Source: Periconia sp. R9002
Taxonomy: Eukaryota > Ascomycota > Dothideomycetes > Pleosporales > Periconiaceae
Length of the DNA: 64,000 nt
Assembly (NCBI GenBank): GCA_023627715.1
Contig: JAMAHW010000018.1
Coordinates: 124,001 to 188,000, forward strand
Direction: 5' to 3'
The notes beneath the pieces were generated by a model that was not told the origin of the DNA, ran no database searches, and worked only from the letters and a program-made list of their open reading frames with translations. Numbering within the stretch: position 1 is the stretch's first letter; every line of letters starts with the position of its first letter. Of the stretch, positions 23,395 through 35,828 are shown piece after piece. A program made the position numbers and the translations under genes.

Positions 23395-24476
23395 ATTTGT
23401 CGTGTTTGTTTTGCGTCTGGGTTGAGAATTTACGATGGGAATATCGGCTCGTTTGGTTTTTGCTACGTTGATACGTAAACTCGTGTACTCATACTCTCGT
23501 TTTGTACCAAAGAGTTAATCAAGACCGGTACTAGAATATCGTCAAGCAGAAAGGTATTGTCTAGATCGGCAGAATAACCATCCCTTTGTAGTACTCAACC
23601 TTTGAGAACACTTACACCTCTTAGTAAACAGAAAATATCAAAACAATCAAGCAAGCAAAAAGACATATCTACGCACATCCCATCCCTCTCTTTATCTACC
23701 CATCCCTCCAATAGATTACTAACGTTGCTGCACGCGTCCTTGAACCAATGCTTGTTGATCATTTTGCTATCCCAGCTCGTCCTACGTAAATATACATAAC
23801 GACAATCCTGTGTTATGACTATCAAAAAGGCAGGGTAGTTATACATACAGGTAGGTAGGGGGTATACTAATGCTACTTCGAAGTGTACATACAGACAAGG
23901 TAGTTTATGTAGATACTTATGGATACACACATTGATATGAACAGGACGCTATTAAGAAAGGAGGATTATATGGGAAAAAGCTCAGCTCTGTTTGGTTACC
24001 ATGACATTTAACAAATCACTTAGATTTGCTTCCCTTTTCGTATTCGCACATCAACTTCTGGCAATTAAAACCCCCCGAATGTGCAAGTACAAATAAGTAC
24101 CTACATTGATATCAAAGTACCAAGCTAACCCCCACGCAACGCAACGCAACCCCACTCCACCCCCACCTTCCTTTCCCATTCCCCAGAGACACGCACCGCA
24201 AAAGCCGAGCCAAGAAGAACGAGCGGGGAAAAAACCTACATACGAGGACAAAGATCACCGATGATGCCATTTCCCCTCGTTTTTTGCTTTTTTTCTGGCG
24301 GAGAAGAGCGCACTCTTGCGCTCGGATCATATCGCCTTGCCTTGTCGACTCGATTCCATTTCTTTTGCAGTGGCTGAACGTTCGCCTTTGCAAGGCCTCT
24401 TTTTACGTAAAATCCCTTACATATACGAGAAGAAGATTAACTGTGATTGATATTTGGTAAAAAAGAGGAAACAAAG
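23395..24476. other. Divergent promoter region of deacetylase and acyltransferase genes
   Basis: About 1.1 kb between head-to-head genes. It includes three tandem GCAAC copies (24136-24150) in a C-rich stretch; no other gene is evident. Confidence 0.45.
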
Positions 24477-25708
24477 ATGTTGTTGGTAGAATGCAAAGGA
24501 ACGCCCTACGAGGTACGATGATTTTAATTTTGTATATTCATTCTGTCATGCTCTCTCACGTTTCCAAACAAAACCTGAGATGAAACCACCTGAAAAAATA
24601 ATAGATAGGTCATCAGCATGGCGTAGCCGCGAGATCCCAGATCGACGCTTGTATAGCCTTCTACGCCTCGCTGTTCCAAATGAACTGTCACCTCGCCTGG
24701 CCAGAGGTGATGGCCCGGGCGTCCGCTTTCGAGAAAACGGCAAAGGAGAAATGGCCCTCGTACCATGAAGAGATGTGCGGTATTGCAGACGGTGCAGGGC
24801 GGAATCTTTTAGACATTGTCGCGATCAATGTGAGGACTGAGATCAACTTTGGGATGTTTAGTGATGGGTGTACAGCGCTTGCCTGGCATACGGAGAAGAA
24901 AGCTTGGCTGGCGCAGAATTGGGATGTGTGTGTTTCTTTCTGATTTGCCCCCCCTTTTGGTTCTGCTTTTCGCTGTATCGTTGCGCCAGAATTGCATGGA
25001 GCCAGTTCTCAAACGCGAAATGCTAACCTTGGAATGCAGTGGATGACGGAACAAAAAGCGAATTTGATCCTCACGCGTATCACCCAGAATGGACATCCGA
25101 CTATCCTCCAGGTCACCGAAGCGGGCATTATAGGTAAAATTGGTTTCAACTCCTCGGGCGTCGGAACTCTGCTCAACGCTATAAAAGTTCCGGGAGTCGA
25201 TCCCGCACGCTTGCCCGTGCACTTTGGCTTGCGCATGGCTCTGGAAAGCAATAGCGTAGATGAAGCCGTACAAAAATTGGAAAAGTATGGCTTGGCAGCA
25301 TCGGCACACATCCTCCTGGCAGACCCCAAAAAGGCCACTGGTTTGGAGTTTACGAAGAGCACTTTTGCCCAATGCCGAGTGGATGGCAAGGGAAGACTTG
25401 CGCATACAAACCACCTATTGGAATCGCATCCGGGTGAAGTGGATACCGTATGGCTCAAGGATTCGCCTATACGTCTCAATACAATGAGACGCAACACAGA
25501 CAGTTTATCCGATGAGCCTGGCTGGGCGGACATTAACGCGCTGTTTCAAGATGAAGAAAATCTACCCAGTGCGATATGCCGCCTGGAAGCTCCGGAAAGC
25601 GGGAGCGAGACATTGTTCAATATAATTATTGATTTGAAGGCGAAGCGTGGCATTGTAAAGTTAGGACGACCAACACAAGTAAACGAAACCGTGGCGTTGG
25701 AGCTGTAA
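24477..25708 (+). CDS. C45 Ntn-hydrolase / acyl-CoA:6-aminopenicillanate acyltransferase-like protein
   Basis: Member of the self-processing N-terminal-nucleophile family that includes penicillin acyltransferase (PenDE/AatA) and its paralogue AatB. It makes or breaks amide bonds with acyl donors. Three exons (24477-24512, 24605-24925, 25040-25708) give 341 residues, near the 357 of PenDE. The processing site is FSDGCTALAW: cleavage between Gly100 and Cys101 would expose Cys101 as nucleophile, almost the same position as Gly102-Cys103 in PenDE. Flanking family blocks include GHQHG near the N-terminus, CGIADGAG and LAQNWDW, and GFNSSGVGTLLNAI. The C-terminus LEL is not a canonical peroxisomal PTS1, unlike PenDE. 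No ACV synthetase gene is in the window, so penicillin synthesis is not implied. Confidence 0.88.
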
Positions 25709-25935
25709 AATAGGCTTTGCTTTTATGTATTGCGCAATGTAGCACATTTGGTAAGGAAGAGAGTACCATCAAGATATTTGACCCAGCCAAATGTGAGCGG
25801 TCGGAACATGCCCAAGAAAAACTTTTATGTTAGGACCGCACGCTTTGCACCTGCAAGCAAGATTAATAGACTGATGAGACATGGGTACAAGCCGTAAGTT
25901 TCCCTACATGCTGGTCATAATCTTACGTCATAGTT

Positions 25936-28060
25936 TTACAAGTTACCATCCCACTCTGGTTCAGTTTGCGCTTTCATCTGCCGCATGGTTTCGGATAGCG
26001 AGGCAGATAATGTTGTAGCACTAGCACCCCATTTCCACGAAGAGAGCTCCAGCACAACAAGAGCGTTTGAGTATAACTGAATCAAGTTGCCAGGCAAGAT
26101 TTTGGACATATTCTCGATTAGGGACGTGCCTGCCCTGTAGACCCAATGCGGAGTCAAGAAAATGTGAATGCTACCAGTGCTGACGACAGACTCGAGAATG
26201 TACCATGCAGTATGCCAGCAAGGGTTTAGTAGGTAATGGGTCTGGTGGAGATTCAAGCGAAGGGTCGGGGGAAGTAAGCTCTTCTCATCTAATAGCGGGA
26301 GAGAGTTCTTCAGTGTCTGTCGAAGAACAGGGTCACCTTTACGGTATCGATGCTGCATGCGATATAGGGAGCAAAGATAATCAGAGGGTCGATTTGGGTC
26401 AAAGCACAGTTCGTATGCCTGCAATACACATGTCAAAGACTAGAGAATACGACTACCTATCATGGGCGCTCACCGGTTCGGGAAACGTGGCAGGTCTATC
26501 CAGCACAGTGGCGAGCTCGTTTTCGATGCAAAAAATGGTGGAGTGCATACTGCGAAGCATCCACGCGTCTTTTGATGCCAGCTTCTGAGGCTCACACCGA
26601 CTTTCAAGGGTCAATGCGAGCCGGGCAGCAAGAGCAATCTGTTGACCAATGTTCCCCGTCTTTGGATCGAAAAGGCTGTTGATTGCAAGTAGCAACACTG
26701 CGCGCAGTGTATCAATGTTTGAATCAGATGTTGAAGCTTCGAGATATTCCATGGCGGTCTCATGGAACTTGGTTGCCATGGTACGATATTTGATAGAATT
26801 GGCCATGTGATAGCTGAGTTTTCCGTTGGGGTTCCACTGGTGGCGTGGATTTCGTCTACGAGTGGTCCCTGGCACGACCTATTGCAGATGTCAAGTCAGC
26901 TACACCTAAACATCGAGGTTGTACGACAATATTAGGGTTATAGCATGCAACGCCATGTGGTGTTTTAACAATCTCGGAGGATCACTGACATGGCAAGCAA
27001 TAGAATATACCATGTTCAGGCTGAAGAGCTCCACAGGACTCATGACGGAAGGAGGATCACGGGCCAAGTAAGAAGCATCTGGATCAAGGACGGGAAAGAG
27101 GGGCTGAATACTATCTAGGAAGACTTCGACGAGCTCGAAACTCTTGGCGGCAGATTGGCTCCAACTGATCTGCCAGTCATCTTCGTCCTCACCAAACTGA
27201 TGGTGAAGGCCGACGGGGGGAAGACGAGGAGATTTGACCTAGATGACGGATAAAAAATCAGTCAAGTGTAAGCTGGGAGGTTTCAGTGCATTATCGGCAT
27301 TTCAATACCCCATCCTATATGGTGTCTTGATGGCATACGACTGCACTCGAGGTAGACTAACGAGGCACGATTCGGCTCCCAAGTAGCGATAAGTCTCGGT
27401 TTCGCTCGTCCAGGCGAAGTAATGCTCATAATGGCGATTTGGGTCAGGTATGGCCGAATCTATGGACTCCGTTTTGGCTGATGTGGCGGATAGGGGCTCT
27501 TGGGGAGTATCCCCCGATGCTGGTGGAGTGGGGTTGCCACTCTGTTGTGCATATCTCCTTCTCACGTGATCTACCAAGTCGGCGATGTAACTATCCAACC
27601 GTCGAAAACATGGTTAATGTGCGATGGACATGTTGTGAAGACCAACGTGGAAGGACGGGAAGGGATCTGCTGTACAACAAACGGGTGTGGATGGGTGAAT
27701 GACGCACCTTCTGGACACAAATTCAGCCCGGCCGTGATCTCTGTAGACACAATCAACGCCGGCTTTGTGGCATTGTCTATGTAACCGTTAGACACAAGCG
27801 ATGGTTGGAATACCTTGTCCTTTGCGGTCCTACAAAGCAAATGGGCCTTACAAAACCTACCTGCATTTTGGGAGGGCGGTATCACAGCCGCGGCGACATT
27901 CACGACAGCGCTGACAGGCAGGTAGGCTTTGGATTAGAGTATCGAGATTCAAGGGTGCCACTGTCGGCGGTACCGGCACCGGATCTTGAGTGAGGCCCAA
28001 GGTAGTGTTGGTGAGATTCGCGCTGGATGATGATGATGGTGGAGGAATGAAAGCTGCCAT
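25936..28060 (-). CDS. Zn(II)2Cys6 fungal transcription factor
   Basis: DNA-binding regulator with a binuclear zinc cluster. Six exons (28060-27861, 27776-27708, 27590-27362, 27238-26990, 26878-26474, 26418-25936) give 544 residues. The cluster is Cys49, Cys52, Cys59, Cys66, Cys69 and Cys76, spaced CX2CX6CX6CX2CX6C, and is split by intron 1 after Cys66. It reads correctly only when that intron ends at 27777, which fixes the splice. A Ser/Pro-rich segment precedes it; a middle-homology region follows, including SFELVEVFLDSIQPLFPVLDP and the block RDPPSVMSPVELFSLNMVYSIACH typical of fungal-specific TF domains. The gene lies divergent from a second such regulator and 227 bases from the acyltransferase stop, so it may control that locus. 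Confidence 0.88.
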
Positions 28061-28777
28061 GGCTCGCCCTGTGGGGGCGAAGACGTTGTGTCTTGATTTT
28101 GGAAGGTTTCGATGTTGCCGTGTGCTTGTGTTTTGTAATTAAGCGTTTGGATCAATGGAGGTGGAATTGATGGAACGGAAGAACGAGGTGGTGTCTAGCG
28201 ATAGTGGGCTTTGGGGATCCCGCGAGCACGAGCCCTTTGGTGGCTAAGCGTCATGCAGGCAGGCGTCGCTTCCGCTTCCGCCTAGGGGCGCGCCTGGGCC
28301 CTTTCCTATCTCATCGTCCTATCTAGTCCCTTCTTCACCATCCATCCCGTCCCTCTTGCATTCACACGCCCCATACATACCTACCTGTTCATCTATTATC
28401 CCCCACCACATATTCTATTTGCTCGTATGCCTTCTACCGTTCTGAGGGAGAATCAGATCCGTATCGTCTTGTCTTGTTGAATGCCCTCCCTGCCCCTGTC
28501 CAATCCAGTCCAGTCCTGTCCTGTCCAGCCCCGTCCTTCGTCCCTCCCCCTCGTACTGTACTACATACCACCACCGCCACATGATACATGTGGTTATGCG
28601 TGTAGACCTCATCTTGCCTGCATTGCACGGATAGTGGTATAGCATACCTGTACATGTGGCGCCCGTTCATTTATCCCGCTGCATTATACCCGCTTTTCTT
28701 TCTTTTGGATATCGCAATGTCGTAGTCTCGTCTTCATCTTCCCACACCATCGTCGCAACTGACCGCCGCCATCCGCC
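28061..28777. promoter_or_regulatory. Shared promoter of two divergent Zn(II)2Cys6 regulators
   Basis: 717 bases between two regulator start codons. It holds a GC-rich part (28,200-28,310) with repeated CCG triplets, a possible target class for Zn2Cys6 proteins, and a degenerate CAGTC/CTGTC run (28,495-28,550). Autoregulation or cross-regulation is inference only. Confidence 0.4.
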
Positions 28778-30874
28778 ATGCATAGTCGTCTGAAGGTGCG
28801 AAGAAGAGTGCTGGCATGCGCTCGCTGTCGGAGACGGAAGCTTTCGGTAACAAACCTACCTACCCAGCCTATATATGCCTCGACTGTTTTCCGTCTCCAT
28901 CCATTCAACTGACCATTTCTCTAGTGCGATGGCAAAGTCCCCGCCTGCACGCGATGTCTCGATGCTGGCGCAGCTTGTGTGGGATTTGACTCATCTACCC
29001 AGAGCGATGCCCCTCGAAGCATCGCCGACTTTCTGGAGAGTCACATTCGGAGCCTAGATGCCCCTGGAAGCCCCACCTCCATGCGGCACCCACCAGCTCG
29101 ACGGACCCTGCCCTTCTCCCCCGCTGCTTCCCACGATTCAGATGCCAATCATGCCCCTTCCAGTTATGATCAAAAGTCTACCTTTGCTGATGGTCTCGTG
29201 AATAAAGCCATAGAGGACATTACGCCTTCATTCCTCGGCATATCAAGAACCACTCCCATCTTGAGTTGCGTCGTCAAAGGTACCCAACTGCCGTCCCGCA
29301 AGGGTCCCGTCGGCTCCAATGATTTAGACGAAAATCACCCACGATCGATCATGAACCCTCAGCCTTCAGCAGACACTCTCAATACCATTGACCACAAGAC
29401 CGCCAATGGCCTCTTCGCCAATTACTTGGATCGTGTCATCACGCAGTATCCGATTTACCATCGGAACGACGTTACTGCTGCCTTTAATTCCATCTACCAC
29501 CCTGCCTCTAATCCCGGCCATGATTCTCCCCGAAATCGCTATATTGTTAGCATCATCATGGCTATTTCTCTTTCCACGGCCGCCCGTACCAAACAGAAAA
29601 AGGCTAATGCACTCGCTTATACCCTCGTTCACCAGGCCATGCAACACATCCCCTCGGTTGCGACCAACGACATCAGTGGCCTCCAGGCTATTCTCCTTTT
29701 GACCCAATATATCTTTTTGAATCCCAAAATGGCCGATCTGTGGCTTTTGACAGGCCTCATTAGTCAGGCAGTCATAGATTTGGGCCTGCACCACGAACTA
29801 CCCAACGACCCCAGGATATCGGCATACGAGCGCGACATGAGGCGACGTTTGTTCTGGTGTGCTTGGGAAATGGAAGTTGGTGTATGCAGCATATTTCAGC
29901 GTCCTGTTAACCTCCCCATCCGCAACATTGACGTTGCTTTCCCGGTCGAGGTGGACGATGTCGCAATCACACCAACCAGGATTGATTACACTGGCCGCGT
30001 GTCTAAATTCACTTCGCGGCGAATCTGTCTCTTTCGCTTGATCGAAGCTGAAATATGTGCTATCACGCGGCATGGCGACCCCATTCCTCCCCGGTTCAAC
30101 TCTCTGGAACATTGGATGCTAGATTGCGAGGGGCGAATTCTCGAGTGGCAACGTGAAATCTACGCCAGTGCAGCAGCAAATCAGGACCAAGGTTTTATGG
30201 AGCGATGGAAAGAGATGACGTTGTATTCGGATATCGCTGTTCCCTACGTCCTTGTTGCTTTGTACCGTCCGTCGCCGGTGAATCCATCTCCTACGACCTC
30301 TCAGCTCATGATTGCATTCGCAAATGCCGTCAAAGTCGCCGAGGGATATTGGAAGCAGCACAATGCCGATTTCGGTAGAATCAAATACGTGTTCCACCCA
30401 TGTCACCATGTGTTCAACAGCGCAGATGTATTCTTGCGTGCGTTGCAACGGTGCAAACAAGAAATATCGAAAAAATACTCATGGAAAACGGTTGAGCGAT
30501 GGATGGGCCACTTCTCTGCATGCTTTCTAGTCATCGCCGAGCGATGGGCCGTTGCAAAGCGCTGTTTGGAAGAATATGAACGTGAATTGGCCGTAATCAA
30601 AAATGAGTATATGGATTTTCTAGCACAAGAAGCGGCTATTGAGCCGCCGATAACGCCCATGAGAGAAGCAGTTGCGGGCTTCTACACGTACCCAGATAAC
30701 ATCGACGAGTCATGCTCAATGAATTACTGGAATGTATTCAACCCGGCCACGACGGGAGACGCAACCGATCTCCTGCCTGCCGTACCATATAACATTCCTC
30801 ACGATTGGAACCAAGAGTTCAGTTTCAATTTTGTCGACGTTGATCAAAAACTAGTATCTCTCGCGCATAGTTGA
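28778..30874 (+). CDS. Zn(II)2Cys6 fungal transcription factor
   Basis: DNA-binding regulator of 672 residues in two exons (28778-28846, 28925-30874). The cluster is Cys14, Cys17, Cys24, Cys31, Cys34 and Cys41 (CX2CX6CX6CX2CX6C), preceded by a basic stretch KVRRR; the single intron falls exactly between Ser23 and Cys24. Without the first exon the cluster would be incomplete, which supports the start. A linker of about 150 residues leads to the fungal-specific domain: DLWLLTGLISQAVIDLGLHH and RRRLFWCAWEMEVG are its signature blocks, followed by RPVNLP. No leucine zipper is obvious after the cluster; REILEWQREI-like segments may serve as a short coiled coil. Target genes are unknown; closest neighbours are the divergent regulator and the acyltransferase. 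Confidence 0.92.
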
Positions 30875-32586
30875 TCTTTCTCCTAGAACCTGACGTTCTT
30901 ATCTTGCAGTAGCAATGGAATACCAAAATGACCGTTTCAAGTCCCTCAGCTTTTGTCTTGGCGGTACCGATTGAAAGGCATCAACCGGCAAAATGTCGTG
31001 TAAGAAATCACAAGACGAAACGCATGGTTGAACCCTTGAACAAAGCTTCATTATCATCGCCTGGCTGATTCTGTGCAGCCCAGCATCCATGTTTCCCAGC
31101 AATGTCGGCAGCTAGAACGGGTCGGATCCCCGAGCGTTACGCGAACGGGAGCCAATCAATACTCCGCTGCGTCACGATTGGTCTGCGAAGCCGCATTTAC
31201 TCAACGCAGCAATGCCCGACTGCGCGGTTCCCATCGATGCAGAAGATGCGTGTACATATCTTAGTTGTAGGTCCAGATGCGATACGGGAGCGGACATGGA
31301 TGGTGGGGAACACGACGGAATTGCGCGACTACCGCCCGTGCCAGAGATGGGCGGCCACATTGTAGTTTCTTACTCTTCGCATGCCGTACGACGGTCATTC
31401 GATAACTTTGCTTGTGTCCCCGCACGGAAGGGTCTGGAAGGTGTGCGTGTGAAGGAGTCTGTCTGACGATAGGTCCTCCAGCCATTCAGGAGACGAGGAA
31501 AGTTGTTGGGTGTTCATCACCGACAATACAAATAACACTGCATCGATACCCATCCCGAAATATCTCCTCACTAGAAAGTGTGTGGATGAGTGAGCCGCAC
31601 GATTGGAGATGGTAAGCAAGGAATCCCATTCCATCAGCCGACCATCCAGAAAGAAGGAGAGAGAGAGAGGATTATTTGATGCGTCGATGCCAGCCCAACC
31701 ACACCCCAGAAAGAACTATAACGTCAGGAAAAAAATATCCGAACATTCGAACCAAGAACGTACATCCCCTCGCACAAGATCGCCGTTTAACATCAATTTC
31801 GTCAGTCATTCACAGCAGCACATGCGTGCATGTACGTAACATAAATCGAAGCGACAAGCACTCAAACACGTGTAACTATCACATTTGGGAATATATTTTT
31901 ATATATGTACACCTACGTATACAGATATTATGTCAGAACTAACTAGACCTATTTGCCTGCCTACCCATCTCTGTACTCTAAGTATATACCTACGTACATG
32001 CTTTACATAACCCTACCCTACCCAGACTAGACATATCCACAAAACAACCATGGGTGGAAAAGATGTAAATCACCAAGGTGCAAGTTCTTGGTTCGCTAAT
32101 GTCTACTTTGAAGTGAGATTTTCCATGTTTTGTCCTCAGGTGGTGCTCTCTACCTACTTTATGTATGTAATTGGTCTTACATGTCGTGTCTGTGTTTGTG
32201 TGCTCGTGCACACATGTATCTACATGCATATGTACGACAGACACTGCAGGTTAGGGAAGGGCTTATCTATACATAGGGAGCACAGATGTGATTTGAGTCT
32301 TGACCTGATTTTAGCATTTTCCAAACACACAGAGAGAGAAGAGAGAAAGAGCCGCACAGCTCAATAGTGCATCGCAGTTCTTACAAGTTCAAATTTTTGA
32401 TTGTATGTAATGACGTTTTGAAAGCGGAAAGACAAAAAAATGGTCATTCCAAACAAAAAAAGGCCTACGTACAGACATACTATGTATCGCCATTTTGTGA
32501 AACCTATTATTTATTTTCTTCCCCAAATTCCTCTGCCTCTCCCTCACCCACAAGACCTCGATGTAACGGGGAAAAACGGAGAACAC
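30875..32586. other. Intergenic region, low-complexity in part
   Basis: About 1.7 kb between the regulator and the ILV3 3' end. From 31,800 to 32,330 the sequence is rich in TA/CA steps (repeated TACGTA, TATGTA). No gene is recognised. Confidence 0.45.
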
Positions 32587-34475
32587 TTAAGCAGCATCCG
32601 TGACACATCCATGACTGGCATCCTTGACGAACCGCGCATACTTGAACAGCGTACCGCGCTGGTACTTCAGCGGCGGCGCCACAAACTCCTTGCTCCTCCT
32701 CTCCATCTCCGCCTCCTCAACATGCAAATTCAACTCGTTAGCCTCGGCATCGATGGAAATCTCGTCGCCGTCTCGCACGAGGCCAATGGGCCCACCTTCC
32801 TGTGCCTCGGGCACGATATGTCCGATCAAGAAACCGTGGCTGCCGCCGCTGAAGCGACCGTCAGTGATGAGCGCGACGTCTTGACCAAGTCCCGCGCCCA
32901 TGATGGCTGAGGAAGGCTTGAGCATTTCGGGCATGCCAGGGCCACCCTTTGGCCCTTCGTAGCGGATCACGACGACGGTTTTCTCGCCCTTCTTAAGTTC
33001 TCCACGCTCAAGCGCTTCGATAAAGAGGTCCTCGTCGTTGTAGCATTTCGCTTTCCCAACGAACTTTGTGCCCTCTTTACCCGTGATCTTGCCGACGCTG
33101 CCGCCGGGTGCGAGGTTGCCACGTAGAATTTGGAGGTGGCCCGTTGGCTTGATAGGTTTGGAGAGGGGGCGGAAGATTTGTTGGTCAGAGGGGAAGCTGG
33201 GGGCTTTCTCGAGGTTCTGCTTGAGGGTCTGGCCGGTGACGGTCATGGTGGAGCCGTCAATGAGACCTTCCTTCAGGAGGAATTTGCAGAGAGCCGGGGT
33301 ACCGCCGATGTCGTTCACGTCGGCCATGACGTATTTACCGGAGGGCTTGAGGTCGGCGAGTAAGGGAATACGGTCGCTGACGCTCTGGAAATCGTCGATG
33401 GTGAGCTTGATGCCAACAGAGTCGGCGATGGCGATAAGGTGAAGCACGGCGTTGGTGGAACCACCAGTCACACTGATGAGTACCATTGCATTCTCGAGGG
33501 ATTGACGGGTGATGAGGTCGGTCGGGCGAATATCTTCCTTGAGCAGGTTCTTGATAGCGCCACCGGCTGCTAAACATTCGAGAACTTTGGCTTTGGAGTT
33601 GGCGGGATTGGAGGAAGAACCGGGGAGAGTCAGGCCCATGACTTCGATAGCCGTAGCCATGGTGTTGGCCGTGTACATGCCACCGCAGGCTCCCTGACCA
33701 TTACAGGCGTGCCTGATGATATCGAAACGCTGCTCTTCGCTGATGTCGCCCGTAATGAACTGGCCGTAGGCCTGGAAGGCGGAGACGATATCAACGGTTT
33801 GCTTGTCCTCAGGCATAGAGGACGCACAGCCGGGCTGAATGGTGCCGCCGTAGACCATGAGCGATGGACGATTGACGCGGCCCATAGCCATGATGACACC
33901 AGGCATGTTCTTGTCGCAACCCGGGATGGAGATGTTGGCATCGTACCACTGGCCGCCCATGACCGTCTCAATAGAGTCGGCAATGATATCTCGCGATTGC
34001 AGCGAGTAGCGCATACCCTTTGTGCCCATAGAAATTCCATCACTCACACCAATTGTATTGAACTGCATGCCTAACAGTCCCGCCCGTTCAACACCCTCCT
34101 TGACCTTGTTGTTCAAATCCATCAAGTGCATGTTGCATGGGTTGCCCGAGTACCAGACGGACGAAATACCGACCTGGGCCTTGTTCATGTCGTTCTCGTC
34201 CATACCCGTGGCGAACAGCATGGCCTGCGAAGCACCCTGCGACTTGGGCTGTGTGATCTTCCTGCTCACCCAATTGAGGTCATCATCGTTTCTGGTCCAG
34301 CGTGCTGAGGAACTCGAGAGAGCTCGTCTGATAGCTTGTTAGCATGCTTCTCGGTGGTGGTTGATGATGGCCGAGGGCGCAATTGGGGTATTGAGGCATA
34401 CGTCTGGAGGCATGGAAGACGCGAACAGCATCTTGAGCGTAGCAGCGGGGCTGCTGATCGTGTGAAGGGATTCAT
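32587..34475 (-). CDS. ILV3: Dihydroxy-acid dehydratase, mitochondrial
   Basis: Third common enzyme of valine, isoleucine and pantothenate synthesis; dehydrates 2,3-dihydroxy-3-methylbutanoate and its homologue to 2-keto acids in the mitochondrion using an Fe-S cluster and Mg. Two exons (34475-34402, 34327-32587) give 604 residues, the family size. The 74-nt intron ends in a CTAAC branch site and CAG. It joins a basic, Ser/Arg-rich presequence (about residues 1-35) to the conserved start [19 protein letters not shown]. Hallmarks: [14 protein letters not shown], then PGCDKNMPG with a cluster cysteine, [15 protein letters not shown] with a second, and near the end [25 protein letters not shown] box and a TGACTC element lie upstream. 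Confidence 0.97.
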
Positions 34476-34588
34476 TGTGGCCTGCCCGCTCCGATTGAAC
34501 GGGATAGGAACGATGAAGTCGTCGCTTTAAAAAAGCTCGATGCACGCGGCCCTCGCGGAGATGGCTCCTTCTCCCCGATAGTCTTCGA

Positions 34589-34593
34589 CCAAT
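34589..34593 (-). promoter_or_regulatory. CCAAT box upstream of ILV3
   Basis: CCAAT (written on the plus strand, so inverted for ILV3) 114 bases upstream of the start codon, a common HAP-complex site in fungal promoters. Confidence 0.35.
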
Positions 34594-34807
34594 CAGCGCT
34601 CACGTATTATGAACCATGCGTCATTCCCCACAACCCCAAAGTTAAGTACAACAACACCTCCTTCCCATGCATGCATGTCAATTAATCATGTTCACAGGAT
34701 GACCATACTCCAGAACACCGTGTTGCACGGGAAATTAAACAGCATAATGCATATTCTTCACTTCTTGCGTCTCTAGAGGGAATTCGTGGGATACGAGAGA
34801 GTACTGC

Positions 34808-34813
34808 TGACTC
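34808..34813 (-). promoter_or_regulatory. Gcn4/CPC1-type TGACTC element
   Basis: Core recognition sequence of the general amino-acid control regulator, 333 bases upstream of the ILV3 start. ILV3 belongs to that regulon in yeast and Neurospora; a chance hexamer is possible. Confidence 0.35.
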
Positions 34814-35721
34814 CGATAATCGGCCAATCACCATCTTGCTACATGTATCTCCCGCCAACATGAACGAACATACATCATTTCACTAGAAAATTCATTGTAA
34901 ACTCTGAAATCATTGTATAATAGAGCTTCAAGTCTTTCCAGCTCAAATGTAGCCACTTATGGCACAGAAGATCCATGGGTGAGCCTGATGTTGAAATATT
35001 TTGTACTAGAGGTTACAATGATACTGACTTTTGACTGGATAAGCGGAAATGCGATGTTCTCCCCGATTAATACCGTTCTGGAAAGACGCAGGTTTGCGTG
35101 TATGGTCAGAGCTGCAGAGCATGACTTGAAGTCGGAAAAGGGTTTCGCAAGAACCAATGACGATAAGGCCGTTGTACCTTTTCCGGTTTACACGGAGTTC
35201 ATTTTAGGGAAATGTAGGATTGTATCGTTGTGGGGCTGAGTGAGATGCCTTGACTATATTTGGTGTGAGTAGTATGGAGGAACCCTAGGAAGCGACGCGC
35301 AAGACTCTGCATGATGAAGAAAGCATAATAACGTAACAATTTTGACTGCCAAACCTCCAAACCTAGTTTATCACTTGTTAATATTGACTAGGAGTTCGCT
35401 AGAATTTGCTATAGCTTTTGGATCTTAGAATAGACCACAATCGTCTGAAAGCGTGATCAATCTGTTGCGTAACATCAAGTTTGAAGTTTGTTCACTGATT
35501 GAACGCCATTTTACTACATTTCTACTAAATATAAAAGTACGGCAGACTTCTTTCCAATGTTATCTGGTTTAATTTAGGACCTGCCGCTAAAGTAATTTCA
35601 CTGTGAGCTGCTTTGTCTTTCGAAACAATTCACTAGCGCCTAGGAGGTATTTTCCTTCAACCAGTTTAAGTATGGCCACAACTGCCTGCAACCCTTTCAC
35701 CAGGTAACCGTGCATATTCGC

Positions 35722-35729
35722 TATATAAA
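35722..35729 (+). promoter_or_regulatory. TATA box of the GH17 gene
   Basis: TATATAAA 100 bases upstream of the ATG, followed by a pyrimidine- and CAA-rich leader typical of an expressed secretory gene. Confidence 0.45.
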
Positions 35730-35828
35730 CGTGTATTACCTTCAATCAACTTTTCTCCAACCCTGCCAACATCTTCAAGCACAACCCAAAATCTAACCAC
35801 AGGGGCTTTACGCCACTTGCTACCCAAC

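Larger units (their letters stand above)
34476..35828. other. Divergent intergenic region between ILV3 and the GH17 gene
   Basis: About 1.35 kb. The ILV3 side has CCAAT and TGACTC elements, the GH17 side a TATA box; 35,280-35,640 is AT-rich. No gene recognised. Confidence 0.45.

Noticed and set aside
32587..34269. Start of ILV3 at the internal non-ATG codon near 34269
   Set aside because: A spliced upstream exon gives an ATG and a proper mitochondrial presequence through an intron with CTAAC branch site; the internal start would lose import.
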